Shown here: piece after piece, positions 11,264 through 22,986 of the stretch
Position numbering within the stretch: position 1 is the stretch's first letter
Layout: each line of letters opens with the position of its first letter
DNA from: Rhexocercosporidium sp. MPI-PUGE-AT-0058
Taxonomy: Eukaryota; Ascomycota; Leotiomycetes; Helotiales
Assembly (NCBI GenBank): GCA_020746875.1
Contig: JAGTJL010000016.1
Location: 1,426,001-1,490,000 of the forward strand
DNA length: 64,000 nt
Direction of reading: 5' to 3'
Position numbers and translations under genes: made by a program
The notes under the pieces: model-generated
What the model was told of the DNA's origin: nothing
Database searches by the model: none
The model's input: the letters and a program-made list of their open reading frames with translations, nothing else

Positions 11264-12617
11264 TCATGGCTCAGTAGCATTCTTGTTTCTTCTCAAGCTT
11301 CCAAAACGTCGCTTCAACCCCTCGCCAATACGTCGCCCTGTGGTATTGGATCTCCGCATTTCATTGCCCCCATCAACACTCGAGAAAGCACCTGCCGAGG
11401 GTCTGCTGGATCCCCTGAAATCTTCGTGATTTCCGCTGATGCTTCGTTGGCGACCGTCTGCAGGTCGCTGGGGTTGCATCTCGTATGATCGACCATCCGG
11501 TGACAAGCCATTTCGAGCACCCTCCTCCTTGTGGTCCTTGAGAGCCTTCTCAATCGAGTAAGATGGTTCTCCCTTGCCTTTGAGATCTTCTGGGAGGTAT
11601 TTCTGCTAGATGTTAGACGTGTATTCATGAAAATGATCTACCTGTACATACGACATGGTCCCATCTCTTATAAGCACCGCCTGCTGCGTCGGGCTCGCGC
11701 ATCAGGTCAGCACCCTCCTCGTAGTCCATTCTCTTGCCCGAAAAGTCTTCAAATCCCGGGGGAATAACAGAAGTTCCTTGGAGAGGGACGTGCTTAGTCA
11801 ATGAGTCTTTGATGTATTCCTTCGGTGTAGCCTTGAGAGCCTCCTCGTTCGTACTCTTCACGGCATCAACTGGAGCATATTTGACATTCGTATTCCGAGA
11901 CATCAACGTTGCATCGTAGGGACCTTCGTGATGGTACAGGCCTCCCATCATAGACTTGTCAAGCCTGTCAATGCTATCAGCCCCGGGGATATGTTTCTTC
12001 CTCAGATGTGGTGACCGATTTGCTGCCTTCGTTTCCTTTCGCAGTTGATCAAGTGGTCGGTGAGACATGTCTCCTGGGAATCGTTCGCCTAGAGAGCCTG
12101 AATAAAGTTAGACCGAATTCTGCAAAATCCAACATCGTGAAATTCCATTACTCACTTCCTCTTCTTCGTCCGTGTCCGTTAGTTGATTGTTCACCTGAGC
12201 TCTTGCGGCTGCTCGGTCCGGCTTCGTTGAGGTCTCCGAAGGCTAGCTGCCTGTGCGATGGAGAATATGGGTTTGATGGATGAAATGAGGATCTCGTCGG
12301 ACTTGCGGATGTTGGCGGAGTTGGGTATGTCGATACGGAGGGCTGCTTTGAAGATCTACCAAAGGCAGGCGATTTTGAAGTCGAGCTGGATCTGTTGACT
12401 GAGGATGTGAAGTGTGTGCCAGGACCGGTTTCTTCGCTGGGCTCTGGGGCATTTAAAGGATCGAGCAGGTACTTGGAGGCCTGGGAAACGGTTAGCAAAA
12501 CATGGCAGATTGACGTTGATCGTTGAGTCGCTAGCAGATATCAAGCTGGAATGCCTGTCTGGCTGCCCGCCCGCATTTATCCCAACTCACCCAATGCTTG
12601 TCTCCGTGGGACTCCAT
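11264..12617 (-). CDS. PAL1: Pal1-family cell morphology protein
   Basis: Four exons read on the minus strand: 12617-12591, 12480-12156, 12097-11652 and 11602-11264, giving 378 residues. All joins keep phase with GT-AG signals. The first exon codes only nine residues (MESHGDKHW). The order is ASKYLLDPLNAPEPSEETG, a Ser/Pro-rich linker, then the Pal1 core with SPHLRKKHIPGADSIDRLD, YHHEGPYDATLMSRNT, ALKATPKEYIKDSL and MDYEEGADLMRE, then KYLPEDLKGKGEPSYSIEKA and a basic tail. Fission yeast Pal1 acts at the cell cortex in maintaining cylindrical cell shape, and budding yeast relatives associate with endocytic sites. The role here is inferred from that family. Confidence 0.9.
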
Positions 12618-13415
12618 ATTGGTACGGGCGTCGTTCTCGGTTGATTGACTGTACTGTAGTGTAGTGTAGTGTACTGTGTCCCTCTAGATATGGACTGCGA
12701 GTACTGTGAATATATCTGGGACGGTTGTCGTTGTGAAGATAGTATGAGAAGGAGAGAGAAGGAGACGAACAGTTGGGCCGGAAGAAATGGAGCCTATCTA
12801 TCTGACTTACCCAACCAGCCAGCGAACCTCACAACGGCGGCAGAATGCAATGCAGCGCGGTGCAGTTGCTGTGCCTGGGTGCGTACGAATCGGGCAAGGG
12901 TCCCCCTCGCAGCCCCGGCTACGTCATTCGCTGGGCTGGAATGCCCCCCCTGCAGCTTCCAGACCAAAAGGAAAGCGGATGCGCGGAGAAAAGAGGAGAC
13001 GCTTCTTCTGGCTGACGCGCTGCTGGTTGGTCCAGAGTGATGACTCGGTGTTGAGAGAGATAGAATGTGATTCGCTGATGTCCAACGCAGCTTCATTTGA
13101 TTTCTTGTCACGACCCACTGCTGACGTGCAACTGCTGGCACTTCCGTTCGTCTTAAGGTGAGGACGAGCTTACTTCTAAAAGCCTAATACGGTAACGAGG
13201 CGATGCCAAGGCCCTTCAAATAGTAAGCGAGATTTAGAGTTGGCGGGAGCAGGACCATGACCACGTTCGTCCCGAGAATTCGATGAACCAACAGCTGCTT
13301 CGATCATGATCTCAACATCTCGTTCCTGAAGCTATTCGTCATCACAGGGCTAAGAACGTCAAGCTCTATCTCCACCCTGCATTTACATGGACAAGTAAAC
13401 AGAGCAATCTAGACC
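12618..13415. promoter_or_regulatory. Divergent intergenic region between PAL1 and USB1
   Basis: About 800 bp between two divergent start codons. A TGTAGTGTAGTGTAGTG repeat sits at about 12654-12676, close to the PAL1 start. Overlapping open frames at 12669-13161 on both strands look like chance frames in GC-richer DNA. Confidence 0.4.
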
Positions 13416-14500
13416 ATGGCTCTTGTCGACTACCCTTCTTCTGATGAGGAAGACAACGAAGACACTTCTAAAGCGACCAAAGAAAGCAAAGAGAGCAAAG
13501 ACATCACCAGCCTCAAACGAAAGCGTGATACTCAATCAGACCTCCCTCCACTGCCCTCAAAGTTCCACGACCTCTATGCCTCAGCAACCAGAGTGAGCGT
13601 AAGGGATGACCCTAGCTTGCATGAAGGAAGGAAGAGGGTGATTCCCCATATTGAAGGTAATTGGCCAACCCATGTCTACATCGAGTGTATGTTTGTAATT
13701 CCCAGCCCTCGCAACTTAAATAATTGGCTGACTCTATCGAGGGTATCCTTCGACAACAGAAGATGCTTCGTTATCAAACCTGATTTCAGCCTTGCAAAAA
13801 GACATCTCAGTCGACTCGAAGTCTAGAGTCCACTCCTTTGTGACGAGCGACGTGGGTGTCCCTTTGCCGCTCCATATTAGTCTTTCTCGGTCACTTGGAT
13901 TTCTAGCGGCACAAAAAGATGAATTCGTTGATTCCCTTCACCGAGTCTTGAAAGTGTCTGGCATTCGACCGTGAGTGCCCTCCAAGACCTCGACGATGGT
14001 CATGTGGCTGACTGTTAAGCTTTGATATTACCTTCACTGGCCTGAAATGGGTTGCCAATTTCGAGAAAACACGCTGGTTCCTCGTTCTGAGCATCCCGAA
14101 ACCGGAAGCTGATGGATTAAACAAGATTCTTCATGTCTGCAATTCTGTTGTCAAGCAGTACGGCAAACCACCACTTTACCCCAAACCCCCAACCGGACCA
14201 TCAATTTACACCCACAAGAAGCAGCAAAAGCGAAAATTGCAGGAGAACAGGAAAGCTTCCTACGATAAGAGTCACGCCATTATCGATTGGACAGAAATGC
14301 AAGATGCTACTGATTCTTTTCACATTAGTCTGGCGTGGATCCTTCAGAGCCCTAGCGAGGAACTCCTGGAGCTGACCCAAGCTGTTGCCAAGGATCATCT
14401 CAACAAACTTCAAGATATCCAAGTAAGTGTCAAAGAAATCAAGTGCAAAGTGGGAAATATTGTTACGAGCATTTCTTTGAGAACAAACATTTCTGAGTAA
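13416..14500 (+). CDS. USB1: Usb1, U6 snRNA 3'-5' phosphodiesterase
   Basis: Three exons, 13416-13686, 13742-13970 and 14020-14500, give 326 residues. The N terminus [16 protein letters not shown] is an acidic leader. Next come [20 protein letters not shown] and [11 protein letters not shown], which is completed across intron 1. The two catalytic HxS motifs of this 2H phosphoesterase are present: LHISLS (about residue 150) and FHISLAW (about residue 274). Usb1 trims the oligo(U) tail of U6 snRNA in the nucleus. The end reads [20 protein letters not shown], as expected, so the GTAAGTGT at about 14423 is read through rather than spliced. Confidence 0.92.
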
Positions 14501-14760
14501 GGATGAGACGAAGAAATGGATCACAAAACTGTCAGACAGAATTCGGGACTCACGCGTCGAATACAAACGATTGCGATACCATTGATCAGGGCCTGGACTA
14601 TCTACGTGACACCACAGAACAAGCGATACCCCCCACAGCTACTAGAGAAGTGTTGAAATGGAAGGCAACAAGTCCAGCGCTGGGATCCGGGATTTAAGAT
14701 CTAACGGCGCCAGTCTTCATCGCACCGCCGATCACTAAGTATGCATGGTTTGGGTTTTGG

Positions 14761-16307
14761 TTAGTGGCAGAGACTAAGTATCATGGACCCAAAGCTATCC
14801 ACATCATTCGCCCAATTCGAAAGGTCTGCCACCAAACCACTATCCAAATCTTTCGCATCAAGTTGACTCAATTTCCGCAAATCACCAAACCTCGGCATCT
14901 CTGTTCCTTGTCTGCTTGACAAGTAACGCTTGTACTCGACTTCCCATGACCGTGAAGTCTCCGCTTCCCACATCTCCTTGCTACACGGCACTGAGAGCAA
15001 ATCAAACTTGCGGCAAAAGGCGACGGTGGGTTGGCCAATGTTGAAATCGAGGACCCTATCCATAAGATGAATGAATAGCAATGATCTATTCAAGCGTGTT
15101 GTGTCAGCTCACACTAAATTTTCATGCGATAAGTGATATACCTCCTACTGCTTTCTGCCGATTTCCACTCATCCCAGGTTGGGAAGTTTCCCATTTTCTC
15201 ATTTGCTGAAAAGTCTCCGTTTTCATCGATTAGCCTACGTGCCATCTCCTAACGTAGTGATTAACAAAGTCTTCTAATTCTATCTCGATCATGGGCTTTT
15301 ACTCCCATCGCCACTCTCGTCATAATTCTCAGCAAGTTGCAGCGTTCTTCATCCGCAGCCAGAACAAGCACATACATGATGAGAACTTGAAGCGCCTCAA
15401 GTCGAGGATTGGTACCGCAGCTACCTACCTATTTCGAGTCAGCTTCTATCTCCCTTTACCAGTCAAGCCTTCCACTCAGGGGCTTTGCTTACCTCTTCGT
15501 TCAAGCTATTCACTTCCTGAAACACAGCATTGAGAACAAGATTATTGCACGCCACCGTCTTCTGGAAGTACATGCCCGCAATACTCTTAAAGTTCGCAAG
15601 TGGCCCTGCCTTGGGACCTGGTCCACCATCACCAAAATAAGTCCGATGGACAAAATGAGGCAGCCGTCCTTTGCAGAACTGTTGGGTACATCTTAACACC
15701 AGCCCAAACATGATTCGTCGCCATGAGCCGCCAAACCTTAACAACTTTCTTCCGGTCGAGCAGATTCGGAACCATCTTCGAAACAGTATCAATAGTCTTC
15801 CAATGATCCGCTTTGAAAGTGAAAGCACTTTTCATATCAGCCAGCGCTGATTAGGGCGTGACAATAGCGACAGTCTCGCTCATCTCCGCGTCTTCTTGTA
15901 ATGCTTTATCTAACATCGCGTTCTGGGCTCTCATCTCCTTGAGCATTTCTTCATTGGATGACTCACAGCTAGGGCTGAGCCAACAGGCTTCATTTTCATC
16001 TAGCCCGGTTAGTGACACAGATCGAGTCGATTCCGGTATTCCGAGCGGGAGTTGTCTATCTGCCGGCGAGTCATCGCGGGTAGCTGTAGACGGTATAGAT
16101 ATCACATGTCGTCGTCCAATGAGACCCTTCCTGTAGTCCTCATCCGAGAGCATACCCGGTATACTTGTATTCAGCATCTCCATACCCGCAAGCGAATCTC
16201 TTCTTCTCGCAGTGAGAACAAGTCGGTGTCCAGAGGTCACATCTCGTCTTCGCTACTCGGCATTGTTTACATGATTTCTTGCGGGAGTGCTCTATTGCTG
16301 CGTACAT
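14761..16307 (-). pseudogene. Zn2Cys6 transcription factor gene, disrupted
   Basis: From an ATG at 16307, exon 16307-16186 encodes a Zn2Cys6 cluster (SCKQCRVAKTRCD followed by CSHCEKKRFAC). A 55-nt intron leads to exon 16130 onward. That frame hits TAA at 15853-15855, yet homologous-looking sequence continues in the same frame beyond it (FTFKADHWKTIDTV, LMATNHVWAGVKMYPTVLQ). Near 15690 the frame shifts, and KGRLPHFVHRTYFGDGGPG follows in another frame. Further 3', TWDEWKSAESSRR joins across an intron to SLLFIHLMDRVLDFNIGQPT, the typical fungal regulator middle region, ending at 14761. Splice sites are still recognisable, so decay looks recent. A sequencing error could explain one lesion but hardly both. 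Confidence 0.7.
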
Positions 16308-16762
16308 CACTTCTTATTCTCAAAGATGGAAATTAAGACTGAAAGGACTGAAGATATGAAGTCCCGTTTTTGAGTTCCAAGATGAGGCACCTTTGCACCC
16401 CTTTTTCTGGTACGTGGATGACTGTACTACACTGGACCAGGCCTTGGCCTTTTTGACAGCGGGTTTCGGACTTTGATCCACTTCTCGCCTTGTCGGGTCA
16501 AGCGTCACTTTCTTCTCGCTTCTGGACTTCGTAAACATGCAGTGAGTTTGTTGAGATGGACATTTTGCTTGCACTATACTATCGCGTTGTCTAGCTAAGC
16601 AGAGAAAAGTATGCAATTCTTATACAGCATGATTTTGCCATTGTACTGCTCACGCGGCCAGTTCCATAACCGAAATATACACCCACCCCACTCGAACTCC
16701 GAGAGAGCTATTCATAGAGCCAGAAATAACAGAAAGTCGAGTCTGCCTTCAAACCAGGATGT
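16308..16762. other. Intergenic between two decayed genes
   Basis: This lies upstream of the Zn2Cys6 relic and downstream of the carboxylesterase relic (both on minus). An open frame on minus at 16320-16616 has no family resemblance. Nothing else is seen. Confidence 0.4.
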
Positions 16763-19222
16763 TCAGCGCAAGAACTCCAAGTTCTTACTCTTGATAAAGG
16801 CACAAACACTCTGATCGACACTGAATTTCTCGGCAGCTGATATGGAACTTCCACGCTCAAACACAACACTGCTTTGACTGATGGACTCGAACTTCTCCCA
16901 GGTGCCTGGAGCATGAATGACATTGGGGTCCAGGTTGTTGATAAAGCTGATGATAGAGCGTTGGAATTTGGTCATTAGAGTTAGATCTGCTCGACTTTGC
17001 TTGGTCATGTCTGCGCCACTGATCGATTGTGTTAGCTGAACTCTGATTTATTGTAGAGAGGACTCACCCAGTAGGGAACAAGTATCGGAGTTCGCTTCCT
17101 TGGGGTACGCCTTGCCACGATCGAATAACGGCAGATTGAAGTACAGAATTGAAACGGTCTGTCCAAATCAGCAGTGCACAAGGACTATGCGTGGTAAGCT
17201 TACATTTGAAGACGCTGGTAACATTGGAGAACTGGAGTGCTTGGGAGTTCGTTGGGCAGAACATCTGCAGGTCATTCATGATGGCTACGACACGGCTCCA
17301 CTGAGCACCGGATATCGGTGGGCCAATGTTTCTGAATCGGGAGACTGTTAGAATCGTTAGTACTGGTTTGTGTCAGACTCTGGAGAATAGAGATGGATGC
17401 CAGGGTAATTCATCCTGAAACGCCCGTCTTGAGGAGACGACTCCCAATACCGTAATATAACAATGGAAATTGAGAGCTGACCTGGGTAGTAAGATAGGAT
17501 ATCCTGGATTGTTATATCACTAGCGTATGGGAAGTTTGACCTTAAGTAGGCAATGATGCTGGCATCGCCCCCGAATCCCAGATCGGTCGGGACTGAGTTG
17601 ATAACTAGAGAAGAAAAAAAAATTCTGCATCAGCGCCTCAAGATCTCCAAAGTGACAAGATGGCTTTCAATCTTATTTGAGGATTGCTGAGGCCTTCCTT
17701 CCTTAAAAGTAGAGAAGATGTGCGAGACTCACGTTCTGTTGTGGTGGTTCCAATGAGCATTGGTACTTGCGCAAACTTTCCCTGCTCCATAAGGACCGAT
17801 GGAAAGTCAGTCAAGAACGTGCCATCGACGACTGGAGAGAAACTACCACAAAGTATCAGAAATGTGTTGAAAATGGCGATCATAGACCTACACAGAAGCT
17901 GGGTTGGTGAGTTTAGTATTGGCGAAGACCTTACTGGAGGCCTGAACTAGCGAGTCGATCGGAACACCTTGAAGGCATGTCCAAGTATCAGAAGAGTTGT
18001 TGCATCTTTTAACATTAGCAATATCCTGCTGGATTGAAAAGGAAAAATATATATATACCCTGTAGCTGAGACAATAGCGTCATAGTGACTTTGCCAATCA
18101 GTGTGGTTGGGACGAGGAACGGGTGAGCGACCAGTTGCAGAACCACTGTGAAGGATTGCGCCACGGAAGAGACCATCAGACTTGGCTCCATATCCGAGCA
18201 GATGATAGGCGACCATATCAGCTCCGCTACCTTGACCACCGATGACAACCTATAAAAGTCCAAAAGGTCAGCACTTGTCTCTCGCGATGCTCATACACGA
18301 AAGGCTTCGTAAATGTCACGAGCTCGTAAATTGTCGTTGATAACAATGTAGCACTTAGCTGGATCTATCCACTGGGCTTTGTCTGTCAACACAAAAGAGA
18401 ACAAATTACCTTTTTTGGATCTCCACCAAAATATGTGATGAGTTGTTGCAACCAAATCAAGGACCATCTCGAATCAAGAATGCCAAGGTTCATAGCGATA
18501 CGAGACTCGGCTTCTCTGCCACTTGGAAAGCCTAAGAAACCAAGACGATAGTTGACAGTGACATATATGATTGGAGAACCTAGAGCAACGCTGGTCTTGA
18601 CAAGGTTTCGACCATCGTACTCTTACTTGTCGCCGGAGTTGAAGTCACCGCTGTTACAATGAAAGTCAGCCACTGTAGGGGGGGGGGGGGGGGACACTGG
18701 GAAGGAAACAGATATGACGACGCACCCATGGAAGAAGACGTAGACAGGCAAGAGAGTCTTTGGAGCAGAAATCGTTGAATTGGTGAAAACAACAACTGGG
18801 TCATTTTTGGCACCTGTGGCAGTTGTTGGGCGGATGAGATCCAGAGTCAAGCAGTCCTCAGAGCCAGGAGTTGAGGAAGCACCGGGGCCGATCTCGAAGC
18901 ATCGGTTGCTGGAAGGCTTGTCAGCCATAACAACACCTTGATCGCCAGACGACTGATCATCGTTAGCCTGCGTATCCTCAACTGTCCCGTAGTCAAAAAT
19001 CGGAACCAAAGAAGACAGCCCTGGACTTCGAAAGCAAGAAGAATGTCAGAGCGAGGTTATACGTACTGGCATAGGGGCATGGAGACGAGTTGGACGGGAG
19101 GCGTATGGGATTCCAATGAAGACATCGGTGCCGTAGTTAGGGTCTTGAACGCCAACAAAGGAGTCTCCCACGGTCAAGCCGGCAAGCAACATGGCCAAGA
19201 CGAAGGTCGTAAACTTGAGCAT
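16763..19222 (-). pseudogene. Secreted type-B carboxylesterase/lipase, degenerate
   Basis: Ten exons on minus can be joined in phase: 19222-19063, 19020-18726, 18650-18410, 18249-18059, 18005-17892, 17842-17733, 17604-17482, 17344-17204, 17158-17068 and 17018-16763 (573 codons plus stop). An alternative ATG lies at 19240. The start MLKFTTFVLAMLLAGLTVGD is a signal peptide. Family blocks follow: VGVQDPNYGTDVFIGIPYA, SEDCLTLDLIRP, VTVNYRLGFLGFPSG, FGGDPKK and SPVVDGTFL. Three defects show. TAA at 18623-18625 lies in frame after SGDK. The nucleophile motif GESAGA is replaced by GQGSGA, placing Gly at the Ser position. The histidine block reads GVPQGSELRYLF, with Gln where the catalytic His is expected. 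An inactive, probably dead gene is the best reading. Confidence 0.75.
18678..18695. repeat. Homopolymer G(18) tract
   Basis: Eighteen consecutive G on the plus strand (C on the coding strand) lie inside intron 2 of the carboxylesterase relic, just upstream of the TACAG-rich acceptor region. Such runs are prone to slippage and to length error in sequencing. Confidence 0.95.
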
Positions 19223-19803
19223 GATGACGGGTGATCTCATAAGGAATGGGTGCTTTAGGATGATCACAATGATCTTAGGAGGATTTAAGTAGAAGTCAAG
19301 ATCCAAGCGTGCTTGAATGAGATGGAGGCTAGAAAGGGTTTATGTTCGAGGGTTGATGATCGGTGGGAGAGTGGGAGTTGATGAGGGACGTTCGCTCAGC
19401 ATGGATGCATTGGAAGCTGCTTAGGCTTTTCACTGACAAGCCCCTTCTTCTCTGGCAGGCAGGTTTCCCAGAAAGCCGAGGACGGAGTGAATTAGGATTC
19501 TTGTTCCAATGACCAATGAAGAAAGAACAACCTCGATGGACACTAGCTCGCCCAGGGCGCGGAAGATCTGGCATTGGTATACACCTTAGGGGGCTCATTG
19601 GGTCGTGAAGACACTTAGAAGGTGAGCAACGAGGCATTAGAAGAAAGAAAATTGTTACGAAAATGTCTTTGAGATCTTCAATGAGCAGTGGTCAGGTGAA
19701 GTGCCTGATAATGCATTGCAAACGCTCTCCAAATAAAATCTACAACTCCTAACGCTCATGCCTATGCAATCGAAAAACGCCAGACCTATGTAATGCAAAG
19801 TTC
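19223..19803. other. Intergenic, upstream of carboxylesterase relic and 3' of ERO1
   Basis: No supported gene. The part next to 19222 would be the old promoter of the esterase; the part next to 19803 is the ERO1 3' flank. Confidence 0.4.
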
Positions 19804-21725
19804 TCAAAGCTCATCTACAGTGGGACGCTTAAGTCTCCATGTTCTCGGACGTATTGGTAGACCAATGTAGTTATTCCAAGCCCTTGATGCCTCCAGAACG
19901 AAGATCTCCCAGCTAGATGAATGTTAGCGAGGTACGCACGAGCGATCGGTGGGAAACGTACGCTCGGAATGGGAAATTGATCCAGCTCTTGACTACGAAT
20001 TTGGATACTCTCCATATGAGATCCAACTCGGCGTAGAATACTTCCGAGACGGTAGCGTTGTTGGCTAGTCTCTGTCGGTGGAAGGATTCTTTCTCGTGAG
20101 CCACGTAGTCAGATACGGTTGGATCCTTGTATTCCTTTCCAGGTACAACATGATGCGGCTCTGTGACTCGGTTGGAGAAAGCCTTCTTCTCTTCTGCGTT
20201 GGACTCTTCAGCTTCAACCATACCTCTGAACTTTCCAATGGCCTCGAGCGAGTCGGAAATGCGAGCAAGTGTGTTGAAAAGAGCAACAAGTTCTGTTCTC
20301 TTCAACATAGGAATGTCGTTGGAGTTGTTGTCAAACTCAAATAGCACCTTCAACGCTGCTCCGTAGCCAGCGGTCTGCAATTTGCCCCAGAGTCGGCATT
20401 TGTCACAGCCAACACAGTCCATGATTCGGCTGACGTTTCTGAATCGGTTTCGGAAGTCTTCTTTCAAGCTTGGTCCTTCGCCGTTGACAAACATGAGACT
20501 CTCATCGAAGATTTGTGGTGCAGTACCAGCTTTTGAGGTAAGAGCCTGTACTTTGGCTTTGGTGGCTCGGTCCTGAACCGGGTCACCTGAGCAGAAAGTG
20601 TAGTCTTTCAAGTACGGCCCAAGTTTGGTGACTGCTCGGAGGACAAGAGCGTAGTTGAAGTAAAGATTGGACACCCTGTCTGGGAAACCATGCAATCTGT
20701 CTTTGTAGCATTGCAAGTTTGGTCCCCATGCTCCAGTTGTCTGATTGAGATACTCCCAGCAGAGATGAGTACTGATGGAAGTATGCATGCCAGAAACAAC
20801 TCTGTAGAACACCCGCTTCTCCAAGCACTGATCTTCATGCTCAAGCCCGGATTCTGTAACGAAAGGCGTGTTTGGCGTATGCTTTTGGTGCTCCTCAAGA
20901 GCTTGCTGTAATCCACGTTCCCGCATAACGGATTGGAGCTCGCTGATGGCTGGACCTTTCTCGGGGAACGGAGAACTACCCAGGGCTGCTGATTTCGGGA
21001 ATGATGACTTTGAAAAGCAATTCTCCCTGTAGATGGCATCCCAAACCTGCTTGGTGCCCTCTCCTGCGTATCCCGTAAACCTCTCTGGGTTGTCTACCAA
21101 GCTCACATAGTCTCCCTTCGATCCAGCACTTTCATCCTCCGGAACACAGTAGTCTCGCTCGTCGCATTCGTCGTCATATTCCACCACACAGCTCTCGCCA
21201 ACATCGTCACCCAACATGCCCTGTAATGGTTTTTGCGGCCCTCGTTCCTCCTGTAATCTCCTTCCGGGATGCCCGGCTTTGGGCCCTTCCAGCTTGCCCA
21301 ATTCCTCCGCCCTCCATATCTCCGGGATATCCTCTTCGTTGTCCAAGGTGTTTACAGCGCATGCAATATTCCCACACATGCCACTATCATCATTCCAGAA
21401 CGGGCACTCCTTGCCAAACAGATTGAGGCGGTAGTATGCGAAGAAGTCGGTCGTTTGCGTAATGTCATTGAGTGATGGCTTGAGCTCTTGGTTGAGGGTA
21501 TCGAGGGTAGAGTAGGAAGCGCATGCATCTGAGACAATTGCTTTGGGGGAAATCTGAGTGAGGCTATTAGACAAGTATGCCTGGTAAAAGAATAAGAGTG
21601 CGTACCGCGCAAACATCAGGGCTAGGTGTTTTGGCCTTCGAGGCTATCTTGTTGTCTGTGGCGGCGTGCGACGTCCCAAGTAGAGAGAAGACGGCCAGAT
21701 AAAAGACTTGTGCAGCAGTCTTCAT
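19804..21725 (-). CDS. ERO1: Ero1, ER thiol oxidase
   Basis: Three exons on minus (21725-21606, 21553-19962, 19912-19804) give 606 residues. The N terminus MKTAAQVFYLAVFSLLGTSHA is a signal peptide, followed after the first intron by VSDACASYSTLDTLNQELKP. The shuttle cysteine pair lies at about residues 170-176 (CDERDYC), and the active-site CxxCxxC is CVGCDKC at about 420-426. The HTSISTHLCWEY helix of the FAD-binding region is present. Ero1 is an FAD enzyme on the luminal side of the ER that reoxidises protein disulfide isomerase and passes electrons to oxygen. The C-terminal exon gives WNNYIGLPIRPRTWRL and ends in VDEL, close to the HDEL/KDEL retrieval signal. Confidence 0.95.
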
Positions 21726-22986
21726 GATTGATTGTCACAAGACACCTGGTCTTTATCCCCCGTCGTTTAGCCAGTGAACTCAAACAGATGGCTGAATAGG
21801 CGGAACGTGAAGCGGTGGTGGGGTAGTCAATCTGCTCTTGGAGGTTGATAAAGAATTCGTGGCTATTGAAGCTCGAACTCGCCCATAGGCCCTTGAAAGA
21901 AATTTACAAGAAATATTGAATTGATTGCAATTCTGTCAAGTGAGCGACGCCCGAGGAATGCGGGTGTAATGGTAGGCGAGGTGCTATATGTTCAGGGTTG
22001 ATTGTAAAGCAAGTATGGTTTCGGTATATCTGTCTGTTCGGACTTTGTGGTTCGATTACAATTCCCATCAGTCGACTCCGTCCGTACCACTAGCAGACCA
22101 GGGAACACTTGTGCTGACGCCACTCTTGGCAGCATCCAGCCAGCCGTCCCGTTCCTGAGCTGTACAGTACCAAATTAGAAACCTGGCGTTGTTTAATGAT
22201 CTGGTGTTTTCGGTACTAAATCGGATGGCACAAAATTGCCACTATCCAACCATACACTAGCTTTTATAAATTGGACAATACAAGTTTCGAAAACATTGCA
22301 GTCCACATTTCTTCGACTGCAACAAGGGCATATAATTACGAACCCTAACTAAATTGCACATACCTACCTGCTCAAGAGCCAGTGGGGACTAGAGCGACTC
22401 ACTCTTCCATGTCGTACTATTTGCTGAAAATGGCATACTCTGAATTCAGTTGCAATTGCAATTTTCTACTCTCGTTGCTCCACTCATTCCACTTGAGCCT
22501 CGATTCTTACTGCCCCATTGACAAGGCCTTCGGCTCTCCACATATAAATGTGCGGCCCACAAGATCACAAGCACGATAGTGCAAGAAAATCTAAGCACAT
22601 GGCTAAAAGTGGGTTGTTCATATTTTTTTTGTCCATGAGGACTGCCATATTCGATATTATACACTCAGTCTGCTAATCCACCAACCAGACGGACCGGAAG
22701 GAAGCCAAAAAAAATTAGAAAGAAGAATGTCCATTTGCCCTAATCTAGTACATCGAAGAGGAAGGCATGAGGTATGGTGTATCGAGAGAGACATGAGACG
22801 TAACATCGTCAAAAGCATAGGTACGCCACTGTTTGCAAAGTCTTGCGCTCCAGAAAAAAACCACCAAATTCAAGTCGAGTCGTAAGCGAGAGGAAACTAG
22901 TATCTCTATTGACCTGGGGGAACGTAATTAATTGGTCTCCTATTCTCTAGTCAGTATGAGTAATATGTTATCGAATTTTCGGATTC
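21726..22986. other. Intergenic upstream of ERO1 and downstream of CKS1
   Basis: About 1.26 kb. The part near 21726 is the ERO1 promoter. No unfolded-protein-response element was identified with confidence. No gene is seen. Confidence 0.4.

Noticed and set aside
12669..13161. Overlapping frames on both strands upstream of USB1
   Set aside because: No similarity, and no codon pattern favouring either strand; most likely chance frames in a GC-richer stretch.
19021..19062. A frameshift after exon 1 of the carboxylesterase relic
   Set aside because: The first GT (GTACGT) gives a phase clash, but GTATAA four bases on joins in phase, so this is not counted among its lesions.
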